DNA from: Seriola aureovittata
Taxonomy: Eukaryota; Chordata; Actinopteri; Carangiformes; Carangidae
Assembly (NCBI RefSeq): GCF_021018895.1
Contig: NC_079375.1
Location: 523,560 to 587,559, forward strand
Direction: 5' to 3'
Length of the DNA: 64,000 nucleotides
Numbering within the stretch: the stretch's first letter is position 1; each line of letters starts with the position of its first letter. The notes under the pieces were generated by a model. That model searched no databases. It saw only the letters and a program-made list of their open reading frames with translations, and was not told the origin of the DNA. This document shows, piece by piece, positions 33,417 through 43,666 of the stretch. The translations under genes were made by a program, and so were the position numbers.

Positions 33417-33792
33417 TTATGACACTCATCCAAAGCAGCTACTCAACTTTCTGTTGACTGAGCAAGTTGTTACTGACGTTTTTCTCACTTAGATCAGACA
33501 GTATAGAACATCTATATAGATGAAAATTTCCAAACGAAAAAAGTGGCTGTAACTCAAACTGTTTTTATCCCAGAAATTGGTCTTAGATTTTCTATCTGGA
33601 TTTCTGTCTACATTGTATATAATTAATATAATCATCCATATTGTATAGGAATGTGTTAGTGGTTTAAAACACATATTGAGTCACTCTGAGGTTTTATATT
33701 GGTAAAGCTGCACCAGTAAATGTTTTAACATTAGTAATGGAATAAAGAGCTATGTGCAATATGAGAGGTGTCACGCTTAGTGATGAAACACA
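33417..33792. other. No recognisable gene
   Basis: AT-rich sequence, nothing recognised. Confidence 0.5.
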
Positions 33793-33995
33793 TAGATAGA
33801 TATTTTATTTATCCCCTAGGGGAAATTCATGTGACCATTAGCTAATTGTTGATAATAATAATTATCACAGTTGATAAATAAACAATAATAATTAGATTAG
33901 TCCACTTCATTTGGCTGAGGAGTTGTATAGCCTGATGGCAATGGGAACAAAGGATCTCCTGAACCTCTCTGTTCTGCAGTGTCACGGCTATGAAG
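33793..33995 (-). repeat. Rex1/L2-type LINE 3' end, minus strand
   Basis: A catagatagatattttattta start leads to tcccctaggggaaattc, AT-rich sequence and agattagtccacttcatttgg, then sequence that on the minus strand reads as the end of a LINE ORF2 (gaggttcaggagatcctttgttcccattgcca..., in pieces QEI and a C-terminal SGCIT-like stretch). Related to 22784-22980. Confidence 0.65.
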
Positions 33996-34655
33996 GGTTT
34001 GTCAGGGTTTTAGGGGTAAGGCTGGACCCAAATGCAGCCAACACAGGGGGGTGGGGTGCAAAAAGGTTTATTAAATTAACAAAGAAGCTTACACACAACA
34101 CTGGTGAAGCACGGGGAAACACAGGGGAAGTACAGGGAAACACAAGCACCTAAACAACAGGCCAAAACACAGGGAACCACAGGGGATGACAACAGGTAAC
34201 ATCAACAGGTAACATGAGCGGACTGAAGACAAACCAGACATGAACAGCTTGAGGGAAATCCATGGATGAACAGACCGAGGGAAATCCAGAAGTCAGACGT
34301 GAACAGGCTAAGGACAAACCCAGAGACAACAGATGAACCGACACAGACAAAGGGAAGCACAAAGACTATATAGACAAGGGAGGCAAGGGTGATTGAACAC
34401 AGGTGAAACACATTAGGGCGGGGCAGACAATCACCACACAGAAAACAGAACCAAGACAGGAAGCAAAACACTGAGACACACAATGAAACAAATTACAAAA
34501 TAAAACAGGAAGTGCACGGGGAAACCGAGCACAAGACAGGGAAGACTAAACTAGACACTAAAAATACCCAAAACCCAGAACAGAAACCCAAAACACAGAA
34601 AACTAAATCAAGAAAGTCCAAAAAACCAAAACCCTGGAGCCTCCAGGCTATTTGC
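33996..34655 (-). repeat. LTR-like dispersed teleost repeat, minus strand
   Basis: Starts near gtcagggttttaggggtaagg and ctggacccaaatgcagcc, has a ggtttattaaattaac stretch (an AATAAA on the minus strand), an actatatagacaaggg that is a TATA-like box on the minus strand, a gggcggggcagacaatcac stretch and a long A/C-rich arm (aaacacagggaa..., cccaaaac...). This layout is a very common fish repeat that I believe derives from a Gypsy-type LTR. No coding sequence. Confidence 0.5.
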
Positions 34656-36912
34656 TAGTGCTCACGCTGAGACACACAGTGTCTTCCCAGAAGTCAGTTT
34701 TATCGTTTCACATATACAGTATATGATTCTGAAAAAGCTGCAGAGAGGTTTCTCTGTTCAGTGGCCCTTAAAGGAGTCATTTGTAAGATCGTGTTACTTG
34801 CTCCGCCTAATTCAAACAGTATGTTTTAATTTACCTATAAAAATATGAAGGCAAGGGGATACTGCATGACACATGCGTGTTTGGATGTTTTGTGCAGTAT
34901 CCAATTAACGAAATTATAGGAAATAACAATAAAAAGATAAAATACTTTGTGACGGCCTGGATGTCTGGACTAGACGGCCAGACTCGACTAGCTAGGATGC
35001 GGCTAGTTGGTTAGCATGCTCATTTCAGTATATATCTATAATATACAATAGTTGGAGGTCTTGGTCATGACATCATCACTGTGGCTCCTCACATTGATAG
35101 TGTTAAAGCATTGTTTGAACATTTTAAACTACAGCATCTCCATATTGTATGAATATATTTATTCCACAGTCTCACACTATGGAAAATATCACTGTGAATC
35201 TATGGCTCTCTTCATCAAATACTTAAAGACCTACCTGCTTTTGTTTACAGGTGAGGTTCAAACTTTAGTATCAAGTTGTTTCAAGCTCTTTCTCCAAGTA
35301 CAAGACATGTTACTGACACCACTATGATATGTGATAGTCACATGGGACAATTGCGTCCAGTGTTTGAATCATCCTAGACTGGGCAAGTGACTTCTTCTCC
35401 CCTGCTGTGAGAGGCTATGCTATCTAATGCTATTACCATCCTTCTGTTAACCAAAGCTAAAACAAAAAAATGTTTGTGAAGTGCATGTATATTTTGGCCC
35501 CTCTTTCATTTATTTGGTTATAAGGACTAGTTATACACATAAATGATGCTGAGAATTATTTTTTTGGACCTAAAAAATAATCTATTTTGTCAAGGAGGAC
35601 CATTGAATACCATGTGAGGCCACTACAGCTCAAATTGCAAATACATTGTGACACAAAAAACTTTTTGGAAATATCGAATATATTGAATACTTCTGAACAT
35701 AAATAATAGGATGAGTAAAAGACACATTTTTTTCAGTTTCCTTGTGAGAGAAATTTGAGCAAGGATACCCCTTATCAGGCAAAGAGAGAGAAAAAAAAAG
35801 ACATGGACGAACAAACAACCCTGTGACACCAGACTACAGTGTTTTCCAGGTGACTCTGTGCTACTTTCAGTAAACAGACTGTTCCCTGCCATTGCGATCT
35901 GGATGATAAGTTGCATCCTATATTTTGGCTTTGACAGTTCAATTTACCATTGTTTCTCTCTGAGATTATTCCCTCCTCTGTGTGATAGTCAAAACATTGC
36001 TCTCTGAATGATTGCCCTGTGAAAGCTCAAAATATAAATCTCCCCTAAAGAAGCCGAGCAATTCATTGTGCAGCTGATATTAGGTAGAAATGTACTGTCT
36101 CGCAGTCTGATGATGGATCTCTATAACAGGAGGCTGTGTTGGAGGAGGCTGCCTTGTTATTGATTATCCATATCACTATGAAGTCATCTGCTGGGGCTGG
36201 AGAGTTCACAAATTCAATAAAATACATGCTATGTTGCAAAATAGTATTCTAGTGTGTTGTTATGACAAAGGAACATTCAATGTGAGGTTAAATGCATGAA
36301 TCTACTTCCTGAATTATTCTCTCATTTCTGCTTCTACAAACATGGCTCCAGGAAACTGACCCACATCTTTTCATGAAAAGATTTTTTTTTTTTAAATAAT
36401 AAAAAAAATACTGAAAGTCATCAAATTCCTGATGTTTGATTTACCATACAATGGTAGATGGCCATTGTCATGGACATGTAAATGGTAATGTACTGTAAGG
36501 ACGACTGTAGAAAATATCTGTCCCTGTCCTTGTTTTCAATTTTAAAGAAGCCACTGCTGAACAGAAACCTATTTATAACAGAGTATGACAGCATAAAAAT
36601 ATCACTGAACTGATCCACACAGTGTCTTTGTTTAACTTCACCACTGATATGATTTATTCACACATCTCTTTTTTCTGCACATGCACATATTTTTCTACAA
36701 ATACAGATCTTTTCTACAAAATATAAAAAGTTGAATTTATCCTGCAGTTTTGTTTTATGAAGGCTGATTTACAACCACAAATCCTGGAATTATTTGTGAA
36801 CCTCACCGTACACACTCATAATTTGAGCCCATAATCACAGGAACTTTAAATCAGTCTGTGTGATCAGACCTCAATATGCAAAGTAAATATGCAGAGTTGG
36901 CAGACTCATACC
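34656..36912. other. No recognisable gene (2.3 kb)
   Basis: AT-rich sequence with only short chance frames; a T run and A run near 36380-36410. Confidence 0.5.
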
Positions 36913-37075
36913 ATAGCCATACCACTTATCCTTTGAGGGTCACAGGGGGGGCTGGAGCCAATCCCAGCTCACATTGGGTGAGGGAAGGAGACACCCTGGA
37001 CAGGTAGCTGACATATACAGAGAACCAACCATTCATGCTGACAGGCAATTTAGAGTCGCCCATTAATGAAGCTTC
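36913..37075 (+). repeat. Dispersed teleost repeat, ccgcttatcc type
   Basis: Blocks accacttatcctttgagggtc, ggggggctggagccaatccc, agctcacattgggtgagg, acaccctggacaggtagc, aaccattcatgctgacaggc and aatttagagtcgcc are the recognised succession of a common fish interspersed repeat. A shorter minus-strand copy lies at 6663-6741. Confidence 0.75.
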
Positions 37076-37384
37076 CATGTTAAGTCTGCTATGTGCACTG
37101 GACTTGATGGGCACATCCTGAGGTGACAGAATGCACACACAATGCAGAGAAGGCAGAAGGTGGGAGTTCGATAAGGTGAGTGTTGACCAGACCTGTCAAT
37201 CTGACTGACATAAAGAGGGACAGGTGTGACAGGTATGATCTGATGAAATGTCTCCAAGGCGCCGGTCCTGAGACACAGTGCCGCAATAAACGGTGACTTA
37301 CTAAAATAGAGAATTTTCCCCTCTTGTTTGAAATGTACTGTTCGGCCTAACATGGGGTCAGACAAAGCAGGCCTGCTCAGGCTT
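37076..37384. other. No gene; BEL insertion flank
   Basis: Nothing recognised. The last five bases, ggctt (37380-37384), are the left target duplication of the BEL element. Confidence 0.6.
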
Positions 37385-37989
37385 TGTTCTGCCTTTCAAG
37401 CATTTACGTTTCATCCTATGTATTTAATTTAGCGCACTTTTAGTTCAGGCGGACTTTTAATTTGAAATTGTAAAAACCGGAAGTAGACGGGTGTACGGCA
37501 ATTTTTGACGAACGATGCAAACGTTCGTTCATTTAAAGTAGAGGCTTTTCACGTGTTGATTCCCCAGAAGAGGCATCGCTTGTATGTATAACATATCTGT
37601 TGTAATTGAATAATTCATGTTGATTTAGGCTGTAAAAACAAAGTTAAAAAGAAATAGATGCTATCGCTAACTCGTTCATGCTATTGTTAGCTTGCAGAAT
37701 GCTAGCGAGTAAGTGTGATTTCTCGTCAGTCAGTTAGCCGTCAGACAGTTGTATAGCTGATGTTATGTGTATGGAAACTAGGATGTTACTAATTTAGGTA
37801 TTCTGTTGTTTTTTCCTAGTTTCACTCTCTTACTCTAGACTCTGTGTCTATCACCAGTTGGATCCAGTTCAGCGTGAAGAGTGAAATAAATCATCAAAAC
37901 AAGATTCAGGCATTCTTCTCGTTTATGGATTAAAGAGAGTTTAGCTGACTGTATAGTTGGAGTTTCTACACTTCGGCGAGGACAGTACA
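37385..37989 (+). repeat. BEL 5' LTR
   Basis: Starts tgttctgcc, ends gacagtaca, with an aataaa at about 37885-37890 that would suit the R region. Differs from the 3' LTR at seven positions, three of them within 37450-37500. Confidence 0.95.
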
Positions 37990-38066
37990 GTGAAAAAGCG
38001 TAATTCGCTGGAGTTCAACATCTTCAGAAACAAAAAAGAAAAAGAAATGGATTTAGCAAGGACTGA

Positions 38067-40082
38067 AAATCAAAGAGCTCTCACTCCTCAACATCAAGTG
38101 CTGCAGTAAAAGCACGTGCCAAAGCAGAAGCAAAACTAAAGGTGGAAAGAGCAAAGTTAGAAGCTGAACTCGGTGCACTTGCACTTCAAAGAGAGGCAGC
38201 CGCAGCTATCGCCCAAGCCGAGGCATTAGAAGCAGCTGAAGGAATAGAACTAGAATGTTCAAATAAGACTGATTTATCTTCTCACATAGCCTTGCGGAAT
38301 GAAATTGCAACACGTACTATGGAATATGTTGTAGCACAGTCTCCGCCATCTGTCCATGCAACACAGCCTAAGACAGCATCGTCGCAAGCAAGCTACATCA
38401 CATGGCATCCTCCAGAGCAGCTCAAATATGAGTCACAAGAAAAGGATGAGAACCTTAACAGATCGTCTGGCCACAACGCAGAACTGAGGCAGCCATTCGT
38501 CAACAACCATGATGAATTCAAGGATGCAACCCACATCAGCAAACCTTTCGATGTTGGCCATACAGATCCAGGAGGATGTGTTGCAGATCACATAACACCC
38601 AACAGAGACGGTGGATACCTCAAAAAACCCAAAACAACACATCATCCTCACAAATCACAGTTAGAGGCTACAGCTCCGTCATACATTCCTGTGTATGCTC
38701 ATCACACCCCAAGGGTGACACCTGAAACAGAACACCTGGCACGATACCTGGCTCGTCGTGACTTAGTGAGTACAAGTCTCTATCAATTCAACGACCAACC
38801 TGAAAACTATTTGTCATGGCAGTCATCATTCAACAATGTTACTAGAGGCTTGGGACTAACATCCACTGAAACGTTAGATCTGCTCATAAAGTGGCTCGGA
38901 CCAGAGTCTGTCAGACACATCAAAAGGATTCGCTCTGTGCACGCTGGGAACCCAGACGTAGCACTAAAGCAGGCCTGGGACCGCCTCCAAGAGTGCTATG
39001 CTGCACCTGAGGTAATAGAGAAGTCTCTGTTCAAAAGACTGGATGAATTCCCAAGAATTTCAGCCAAAGATTACAAGAAGCTGAGGGACCTAGGCGATCT
39101 CCTCATGGAACTTCAGGCTGTGAGAGAAGAAGGTTACCTCAAAGGATTAACCTACCTGGACACCGCCAGGGGCATTGGACCCATTGTGGAGAAACTCCCA
39201 TATGGGCTACAGGAGAAATGGCTTACGGCTGGCTCAAGATTTAAGGAAGAAAACGAAGGCTACTTTCCTCCATTTGATTACTTTGTTGATTTCATCTGTC
39301 ACGAGGCACGACGAAGGAATGACCCCAGCTTTCTTCTTCCATGCGGCAGCAGCAGCAGCTTGAAATCAGACAAAGCAGGCTTGAGAAATTATGGAAACAA
39401 AATAGCCGTTCACAAGACAGATATCTCTTCAGGTAAAGATCCGCCTACGAACTCACCTGAGAAGAAGCCTGATGGGCCGGAGAAAAATTGTCCCATTCAC
39501 CAAAAGCCTCATGCGCTGAGGAAATGCAGAGCATTCAGGGGCAAGAGCCTCGAGGAAAGAAAGAGGATTCTCAAAGAAAATGGGATTTGCTTCAAGTGCT
39601 GCACATCTGCCAGTCATCTTGCAAGGGACTGTAAGGCAACAGTGAAATGCCTAGAGTGTGATAGCGACCGACATAACACTGCCATGCATCCAGGTCCACC
39701 ATCCGAAGTCTACAGAAGGTCGACACCGCCACCAGACAATGGCGGGGAGGAAGAGGAAAACAGCGGCGACAGCACAGCCATAAGTTCACAATGCACCCAG
39801 GTGTGTGGCCCAGGTCAAACAGCAAGATCCTGCTCGAAGATCTGTCTAGTTCGAGTGTATCCTCAAGGTAAACGCGAGAAGGCAGTTAATGTGTACGTGA
39901 TTTTGGACGATCAAAGCACGATGAAATCAGATCATTGGTTCGATCTGATTTCTTTGAGCTGTTCGACATCAAAGGCCAACCATTCCCCTACTCACTCAGG
40001 ACCTGCGCCGGACTGGTTGAGACATCGGGCAGGAAAGCAGAGGGAATTCAAGTTGAATCTCTGGATGGGCGGACTAGCCTAA
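38067..40082 (+). CDS. BEL gag with start of protease
   Basis: Gag forms the particle and binds element RNA. The frame is open from 38067. It begins with an Ala/Glu/Lys-rich coiled segment (KLEAELGALALQREAAAAIA, about 38150-38250), then a capsid-like region (LYQFNDQPENYLSWQSSFNN, WLGPESVRHIKRI, 38780-38935). Two zinc knuckles follow, CFKCCTSASHLARDC (39589) and CLECDSDRHNTAMH (39649), the second of CX2CX4HX4H type usual in BEL. The end YVILDDQST carries the A17-type protease aspartates; true homology stops at about 39920, and the remainder to 40082 reads pol sequence in the wrong frame. The ATG at 38047 is in another frame and hits a stop at 38107, so the native start is disturbed by a small indel. 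Confidence 0.9.
   Translation, partial: KSKSSHSSTSSAAVKARAKAEAKLKVERAKLEAELGALALQREAAAAIAQAEALEAAEGIELECSNKTDLSSHIALRNEIATRTMEYVVAQSPPSVHATQPKTASSQASYITWHPPEQLKYESQEKDENLNRSSGHNAELRQPFVNNHDEFKDATHISKPFDVGHTDPGGCVADHITPNRDGGYLKKPKTTHHPHKSQLEATAPSYIPVYAHHTPRVTPETEHLARYLARRDLVSTSLYQFNDQPENYLSWQSSFNNVTRGLGLTSTETLDLLIKWLGPESVRHIKRIRSVHAGNPDVALKQAWDRLQECYAAPEVIEKSLFKRLDEFPRISAKDYKKLRDLGDLLMELQAVREEGYLKGLTYLDTARGIGPIVEKLPYGLQEKWLTAGSRFKEENEGYFPPFDYFVDFICHEARRRNDPSFLLPCGSSSSLKSDKAGLRNYGNKIAVHKTDISSGKDPPTNSPEKKPDGPEKNCPIHQKPHALRKCRAFRGKSLEERKRILKENGICFKCCTSASHLARDCKATVKCLECDSDRHNTAMHPGPPSEVYRRSTPPPDNGGEEEENSGDSTAISSQCTQVCGPGQTARSCSKICLVRVYPQGKREKAVNVYVILDDQSTMKSDHWFDLISLSCSTSKANHSPTHSGPAPDWLRHRAGKQREFKLNLWMGGLA
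39923..39952 (+). other. 11-bp perfect hairpin at gag-pol frame junction
   Basis: The arm gaaatcagatc (39923-39933), loop attggttc (39934-39941) and arm gatctgatttc (39942-39952) form a perfect inverted repeat. It lies where the protease homology switches from the gag frame to the pol frame (-1). Compared with the spacing expected in the A17 protease family, about eight extra bases lie here, overlapping the left arm. Confidence 0.9.
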
Positions 40083-43000
40083 CGCTACCGCCGCTAATTG
40101 AGTGTAATGAGCTACTCACATTTAAGACAAACGTGCTACAGAACGGCCGTCCCTCCATCCTCGAACCCTGCAAAAGTTTCGTGAAGCTCACTGAGGGTGC
40201 GTCCGGTGGCAGGGAGCAGAAGAACAAACCCTGCAAGGTGTCACTGGAGGCCCTTGGACACAAGGTTTTCGAGGAGACGGATTCTGACAATAAACCTGCA
40301 ACGTCCTTTGAGGATACAATCTTTTTGGAAATCATGGATCGAGAAATGTATAGGGACACGTCGAACAACTGGGTTGCTCCTCTCCCCTTCAGAGTTCCAC
40401 GGCAACGTCTATCCACCAATCGCGAACAGGTGTCCACCCGCTTCACCTCCTTGGAGAAATCCTTGAGGAGGAAACCAAAGATGAGAGACCAGTTCCAGGA
40501 ATTTATGAAGAAAATATTCGACAACAGACATGCAGAAGTGGCTCCGCCACTGGAAGAGAACGAAGAATGTTGGTACTTGCCAACTTTCGGGGTCTACCAC
40601 CCAAGAAAGCCTGAGAACATCCGCGTGGTCTTTGATTCCAGCGCCAAGTACTTTGGCACGTCACTGAATGATGTTCTTCTCTCAGGCCCAGATCTCAATA
40701 ACTCACTCATTGGGGTGCTGATCCGCTTTCGCAAGGAACAAGTAGCAGTGAGCGCCGACATACAGCAGATGTTCCACTGCTTCCTCGTCCACAGACACCA
40801 CAGAAACTACCTGAGGTTCTTATGGTACAGAGACAATGACATGTCTAAGGACATCATCGACTATAGGATGAGAGTCCATGTTTTCGGCAATAGCCCATCC
40901 CCATCTGTGGCCATCTACGGACTAAGGAGAGCTATCCAAGAAGGTGCACACAAACATGGAGAAGACACTGTTCAGTTCGTTGAACGTCATTTTTATGTAG
41001 ATGATGGACTTATATCGGTGCCTAACGAAGCCGCAGCTATCAGCCTACTACAGAGAACGCAGGCAGCTCTCAGTGAATCAAATCTGAGGCTGCACAAGTT
41101 CGCCTCAAATAGTGAAGCCGTAATACAGGCATTTGCGCCAGAAGACAGAGCAGTTCTGAGAGAGCTCGACTTCAACGGTGAAGCTACATCAGTGCAACGC
41201 AGCCTGGGACTGCTGTGGGAGACAACGACAGACACCTTCACATTCGCAGTCTCAGAACATAAGAAGGCTTTCACTCGTAGAGGAGTTCTGTCTACAGTGA
41301 ACAGCATCTTTGACCCTTTGGGCATGGTTGCACCAGTGACCATTGAAGGCAAAAGTCTCCTAAGAGAAATCTGTGTTGATGCATGTGACTGGGATACACC
41401 TCTTCCAGGACAAAAGCTGAAGCAATGGGAGGTCTGGCGAGAGTCGCTACACAACTTGAGCAAGCTACACATCCCAAGAGCATATACTGCAACATCACTT
41501 TCCAAAGCTGTACATACAGAGTTATGTGTGTTCTCAGACGCATCCACAAAAGCCATTGGAGTCGTGGCATATCTCAGGACCATTCAAAGTGAGGGTCAGA
41601 TTGAAGTGGGATTTATTTTAGGGAAGGCTAAGCTGGCACCACAGTCCGAACCCACCATCCCTAGGCTGGAATTATGTGCCGCAGTACTAGCTGTGGAAGT
41701 TGCAGAAATCATCCAAGATGAACTGGACACGAAGCTCAGTGCCACCAAGTTCTTCTGTGATAGCAAAGTAGTGCTTGGATACATTCATAATCAAAGCAAA
41801 CGCTTCTATGTGTACGTTCACAACCGAGTTAGACGAATTCGTCAGTCCACAAGACCTGACCAATGGTTTTACGTCAACACAGAAGACAACCCGGCTGACC
41901 ATGCATCCAGGTCAGTTCCTGCATCTCAACTGACACAGACAACGTGGTTCACTGGTCCAGCCTTTTTGTGTAAACCAAGTCCAACAGACAGAGAAACAAG
42001 TCGAACGTACGAACTTGTGAACCCAGAATCAGACCAGGAAATACGCCCTGAAGTGAGTAGCTTCCTGACACAGACTCAAAACAAAGGCCTTACTGCCAGA
42101 CGTTTCCAGCGCTTTTCATCTATGCGCTCACTCACCAGGGCTATTGCTCTACTCATTCACATAGCCGGAGCTTACAGACACAACAACAAGTCCAGTGAGT
42201 GTAAAAGATGGCACTACTGCAAGCGCCCACGTACTGCGGGTGAGTTGTCTCAAGCCAGACACATTATCATTAGAACAGCTCAGGCCGACATCTACACAAA
42301 GGAGTTTGTAGCCCTCGAACATGGGCATGCTGTAACCAAAGACAGTTCTCTTCAGAAGCTCAGACCTGTTCTTCAAGACGATCTGATCTGTGTTGGCGGC
42401 AGATTGAAACACGCAGACTTGAGCTCGTTGGAAAAGAACCCTGTTATCTTGCCCAAGAACAGTCATGTCTCTCTGCTGTTGGTGCGACAATACCATGAAG
42501 ATGTGAAGCATCAGGGCCGTCATCTCACTGAAGGGGCCCTCAGAGCAGCAGGCTTCTGGATTGTAGGCGGAAGGCGACTTATTGCTTCCGTCCTACACAA
42601 ATGTGTTGTGTGCCGAAAGTTGAGACGAAGAACAGAGGTACAACTAATGGCTGACTTACCTCCAGAACGTTTACACATATGTCCACCCTTCACTTATGGT
42701 GGTGTGGACGTCTTCGGACCTTGGCAAGTTGTCTCCAGGCGTACACGAGGTGGACAGGCACAAAGCAAGAGATGGGCAATGCTTTTCTGCTGCATGAGTT
42801 CTCGGGCCGTGCATATTGAGATCATCAACTCCTTGGATACATCCAGCTGCGTTAATGCATTGAGACGTTTCTTCGCTATACGAGGACCGGCAAGGCAGAT
42901 AAGGTCAGACTGTGGAACAAACTTCAGAGCTGCTGCAAAGGAACTGGGACTGAGCCAAACACAACCTGATGTCACAGTGCAAAACTTCTTGAGTCAGCAG

Positions 43001-43615
43001 GGGTGCTCATGGGTGTTCAATCCTCCTCACGCATCTCACATGGGGGGATCATGGGAACGCATGATAGGACTGTCAAGACGGATCCTAGATGCCATCCTGC
43101 TACAAGAGAACATCCAACTTACCCATGACGTTCTGTGCACACTCATGATGGAAGTGGCTGCAATAATAAATGCCAGACCTCTTGTCCCTGTCTCCACTGA
43201 CCCGGACTCATCTCACATCTTGTCCCCTGCAATGATACTTACCCAGAAGGTTGGAGTAACAGCTCCCCAGGGAGAATTCACGGACAAGGATCTCTTCAGT
43301 AGACAATGGAGACAAGTGCAAGCCCTTGCCGACAGATTCTGGTTTCGCTGGCGTCAGGAGTTTCTTCCCACTCTTCAAGCCCGCCGGAAATGGAGAGACT
43401 CCCAACGTGATTTGAAGGAAGGAGACATTGTGCTCTTGAAAGATAACCAAGCTGCACGTAACATATGGCCTATGGCGAAGATCTCAGCTGTCTTTCCGGG
43501 GAGAGATGGCAAAGTGCGGAAGGTAGAACTCAGGACATCGGATCAAGGCTCTGTGAAGATGTTCTTGAGACCTGTATCAGAAGTTGTTCTTCTTTTGCCA
43601 AAGATTGATCTTTAA
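39935..43615 (+). CDS. BEL pol: protease, RT, RNase H, integrase
   Basis: The frame of 1,226 codons has no ATG at its start, so it must have been part of one gag-pol frame. In order: A17 protease continuation (SDFFELF); RT with FGVYHPRKPENIRVVFDSSA, VSADIQQMFHCF and catalytic YVDD at residues 354-357; RNase H with VFSDASTKAIG, IPRLELCAAVLAVEVAE and FFCDSKVVLGYIH, then NTEDNPADHASR; an integrase zinc-binding region ending CVVCRKL; and an integrase core with YGGVDVFGPW, RSDCGTNFRAA and GGSWERMIG supplying D, D and E. The C-terminal part (WRQVQALADRFWFRWRQEF onward) is the BEL-specific DUF5641-type tail. All catalytic residues I can check are present. Function is blocked only by the upstream frame break. 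Confidence 0.95.
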   Translation: MVRSDFFELFDIKGQPFPYSLRTCAGLVETSGRKAEGIQVESLDGRTSLTLPPLIECNELLTFKTNVLQNGRPSILEPCKSFVKLTEGASGGREQKNKPCKVSLEALGHKVFEETDSDNKPATSFEDTIFLEIMDREMYRDTSNNWVAPLPFRVPRQRLSTNREQVSTRFTSLEKSLRRKPKMRDQFQEFMKKIFDNRHAEVAPPLEENEECWYLPTFGVYHPRKPENIRVVFDSSAKYFGTSLNDVLLSGPDLNNSLIGVLIRFRKEQVAVSADIQQMFHCFLVHRHHRNYLRFLWYRDNDMSKDIIDYRMRVHVFGNSPSPSVAIYGLRRAIQEGAHKHGEDTVQFVERHFYVDDGLISVPNEAAAISLLQRTQAALSESNLRLHKFASNSEAVIQAFAPEDRAVLRELDFNGEATSVQRSLGLLWETTTDTFTFAVSEHKKAFTRRGVLSTVNSIFDPLGMVAPVTIEGKSLLREICVDACDWDTPLPGQKLKQWEVWRESLHNLSKLHIPRAYTATSLSKAVHTELCVFSDASTKAIGVVAYLRTIQSEGQIEVGFILGKAKLAPQSEPTIPRLELCAAVLAVEVAEIIQDELDTKLSATKFFCDSKVVLGYIHNQSKRFYVYVHNRVRRIRQSTRPDQWFYVNTEDNPADHASRSVPASQLTQTTWFTGPAFLCKPSPTDRETSRTYELVNPESDQEIRPEVSSFLTQTQNKGLTARRFQRFSSMRSLTRAIALLIHIAGAYRHNNKSSECKRWHYCKRPRTAGELSQARHIIIRTAQADIYTKEFVALEHGHAVTKDSSLQKLRPVLQDDLICVGGRLKHADLSSLEKNPVILPKNSHVSLLLVRQYHEDVKHQGRHLTEGALRAAGFWIVGGRRLIASVLHKCVVCRKLRRRTEVQLMADLPPERLHICPPFTYGGVDVFGPWQVVSRRTRGGQAQSKRWAMLFCCMSSRAVHIEIINSLDTSSCVNALRRFFAIRGPARQIRSDCGTNFRAAAKELGLSQTQPDVTVQNFLSQQGCSWVFNPPHASHMGGSWERMIGLSRRILDAILLQENIQLTHDVLCTLMMEVAAIINARPLVPVSTDPDSSHILSPAMILTQKVGVTAPQGEFTDKDLFSRQWRQVQALADRFWFRWRQEFLPTLQARRKWRDSQRDLKEGDIVLLKDNQAARNIWPMAKISAVFPGRDGKVRKVELRTSDQGSVKMFLRPVSEVVLLLPKIDL

Positions 43616-43649
43616 GGTTAAGAGACATTTAAAAGTTAATAGTGACCTT

Positions 43650-43666
43650 TAAGGTCAGACGGGGAG
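43650..43666 (+). promoter_or_regulatory. Purine-rich tract before 3' LTR
   Basis: aaggtcagacggggag directly precedes the right LTR, in the position of the plus-strand primer (polypurine tract). It is interrupted by pyrimidines, so only gggga(g) may act. Confidence 0.5.

Noticed and set aside
39860..39960. Programmed -1 frameshift site in BEL
   Set aside because: The offset is -1 and a hairpin exists, but no canonical slippery heptamer is seen and the protease active-site motif is split at the junction, so a mutation is more likely. Left open in the findings.
40048..40524. Minus-strand 158-codon frame within BEL pol
   Set aside because: Antisense shadow of an open pol frame with conserved motifs.
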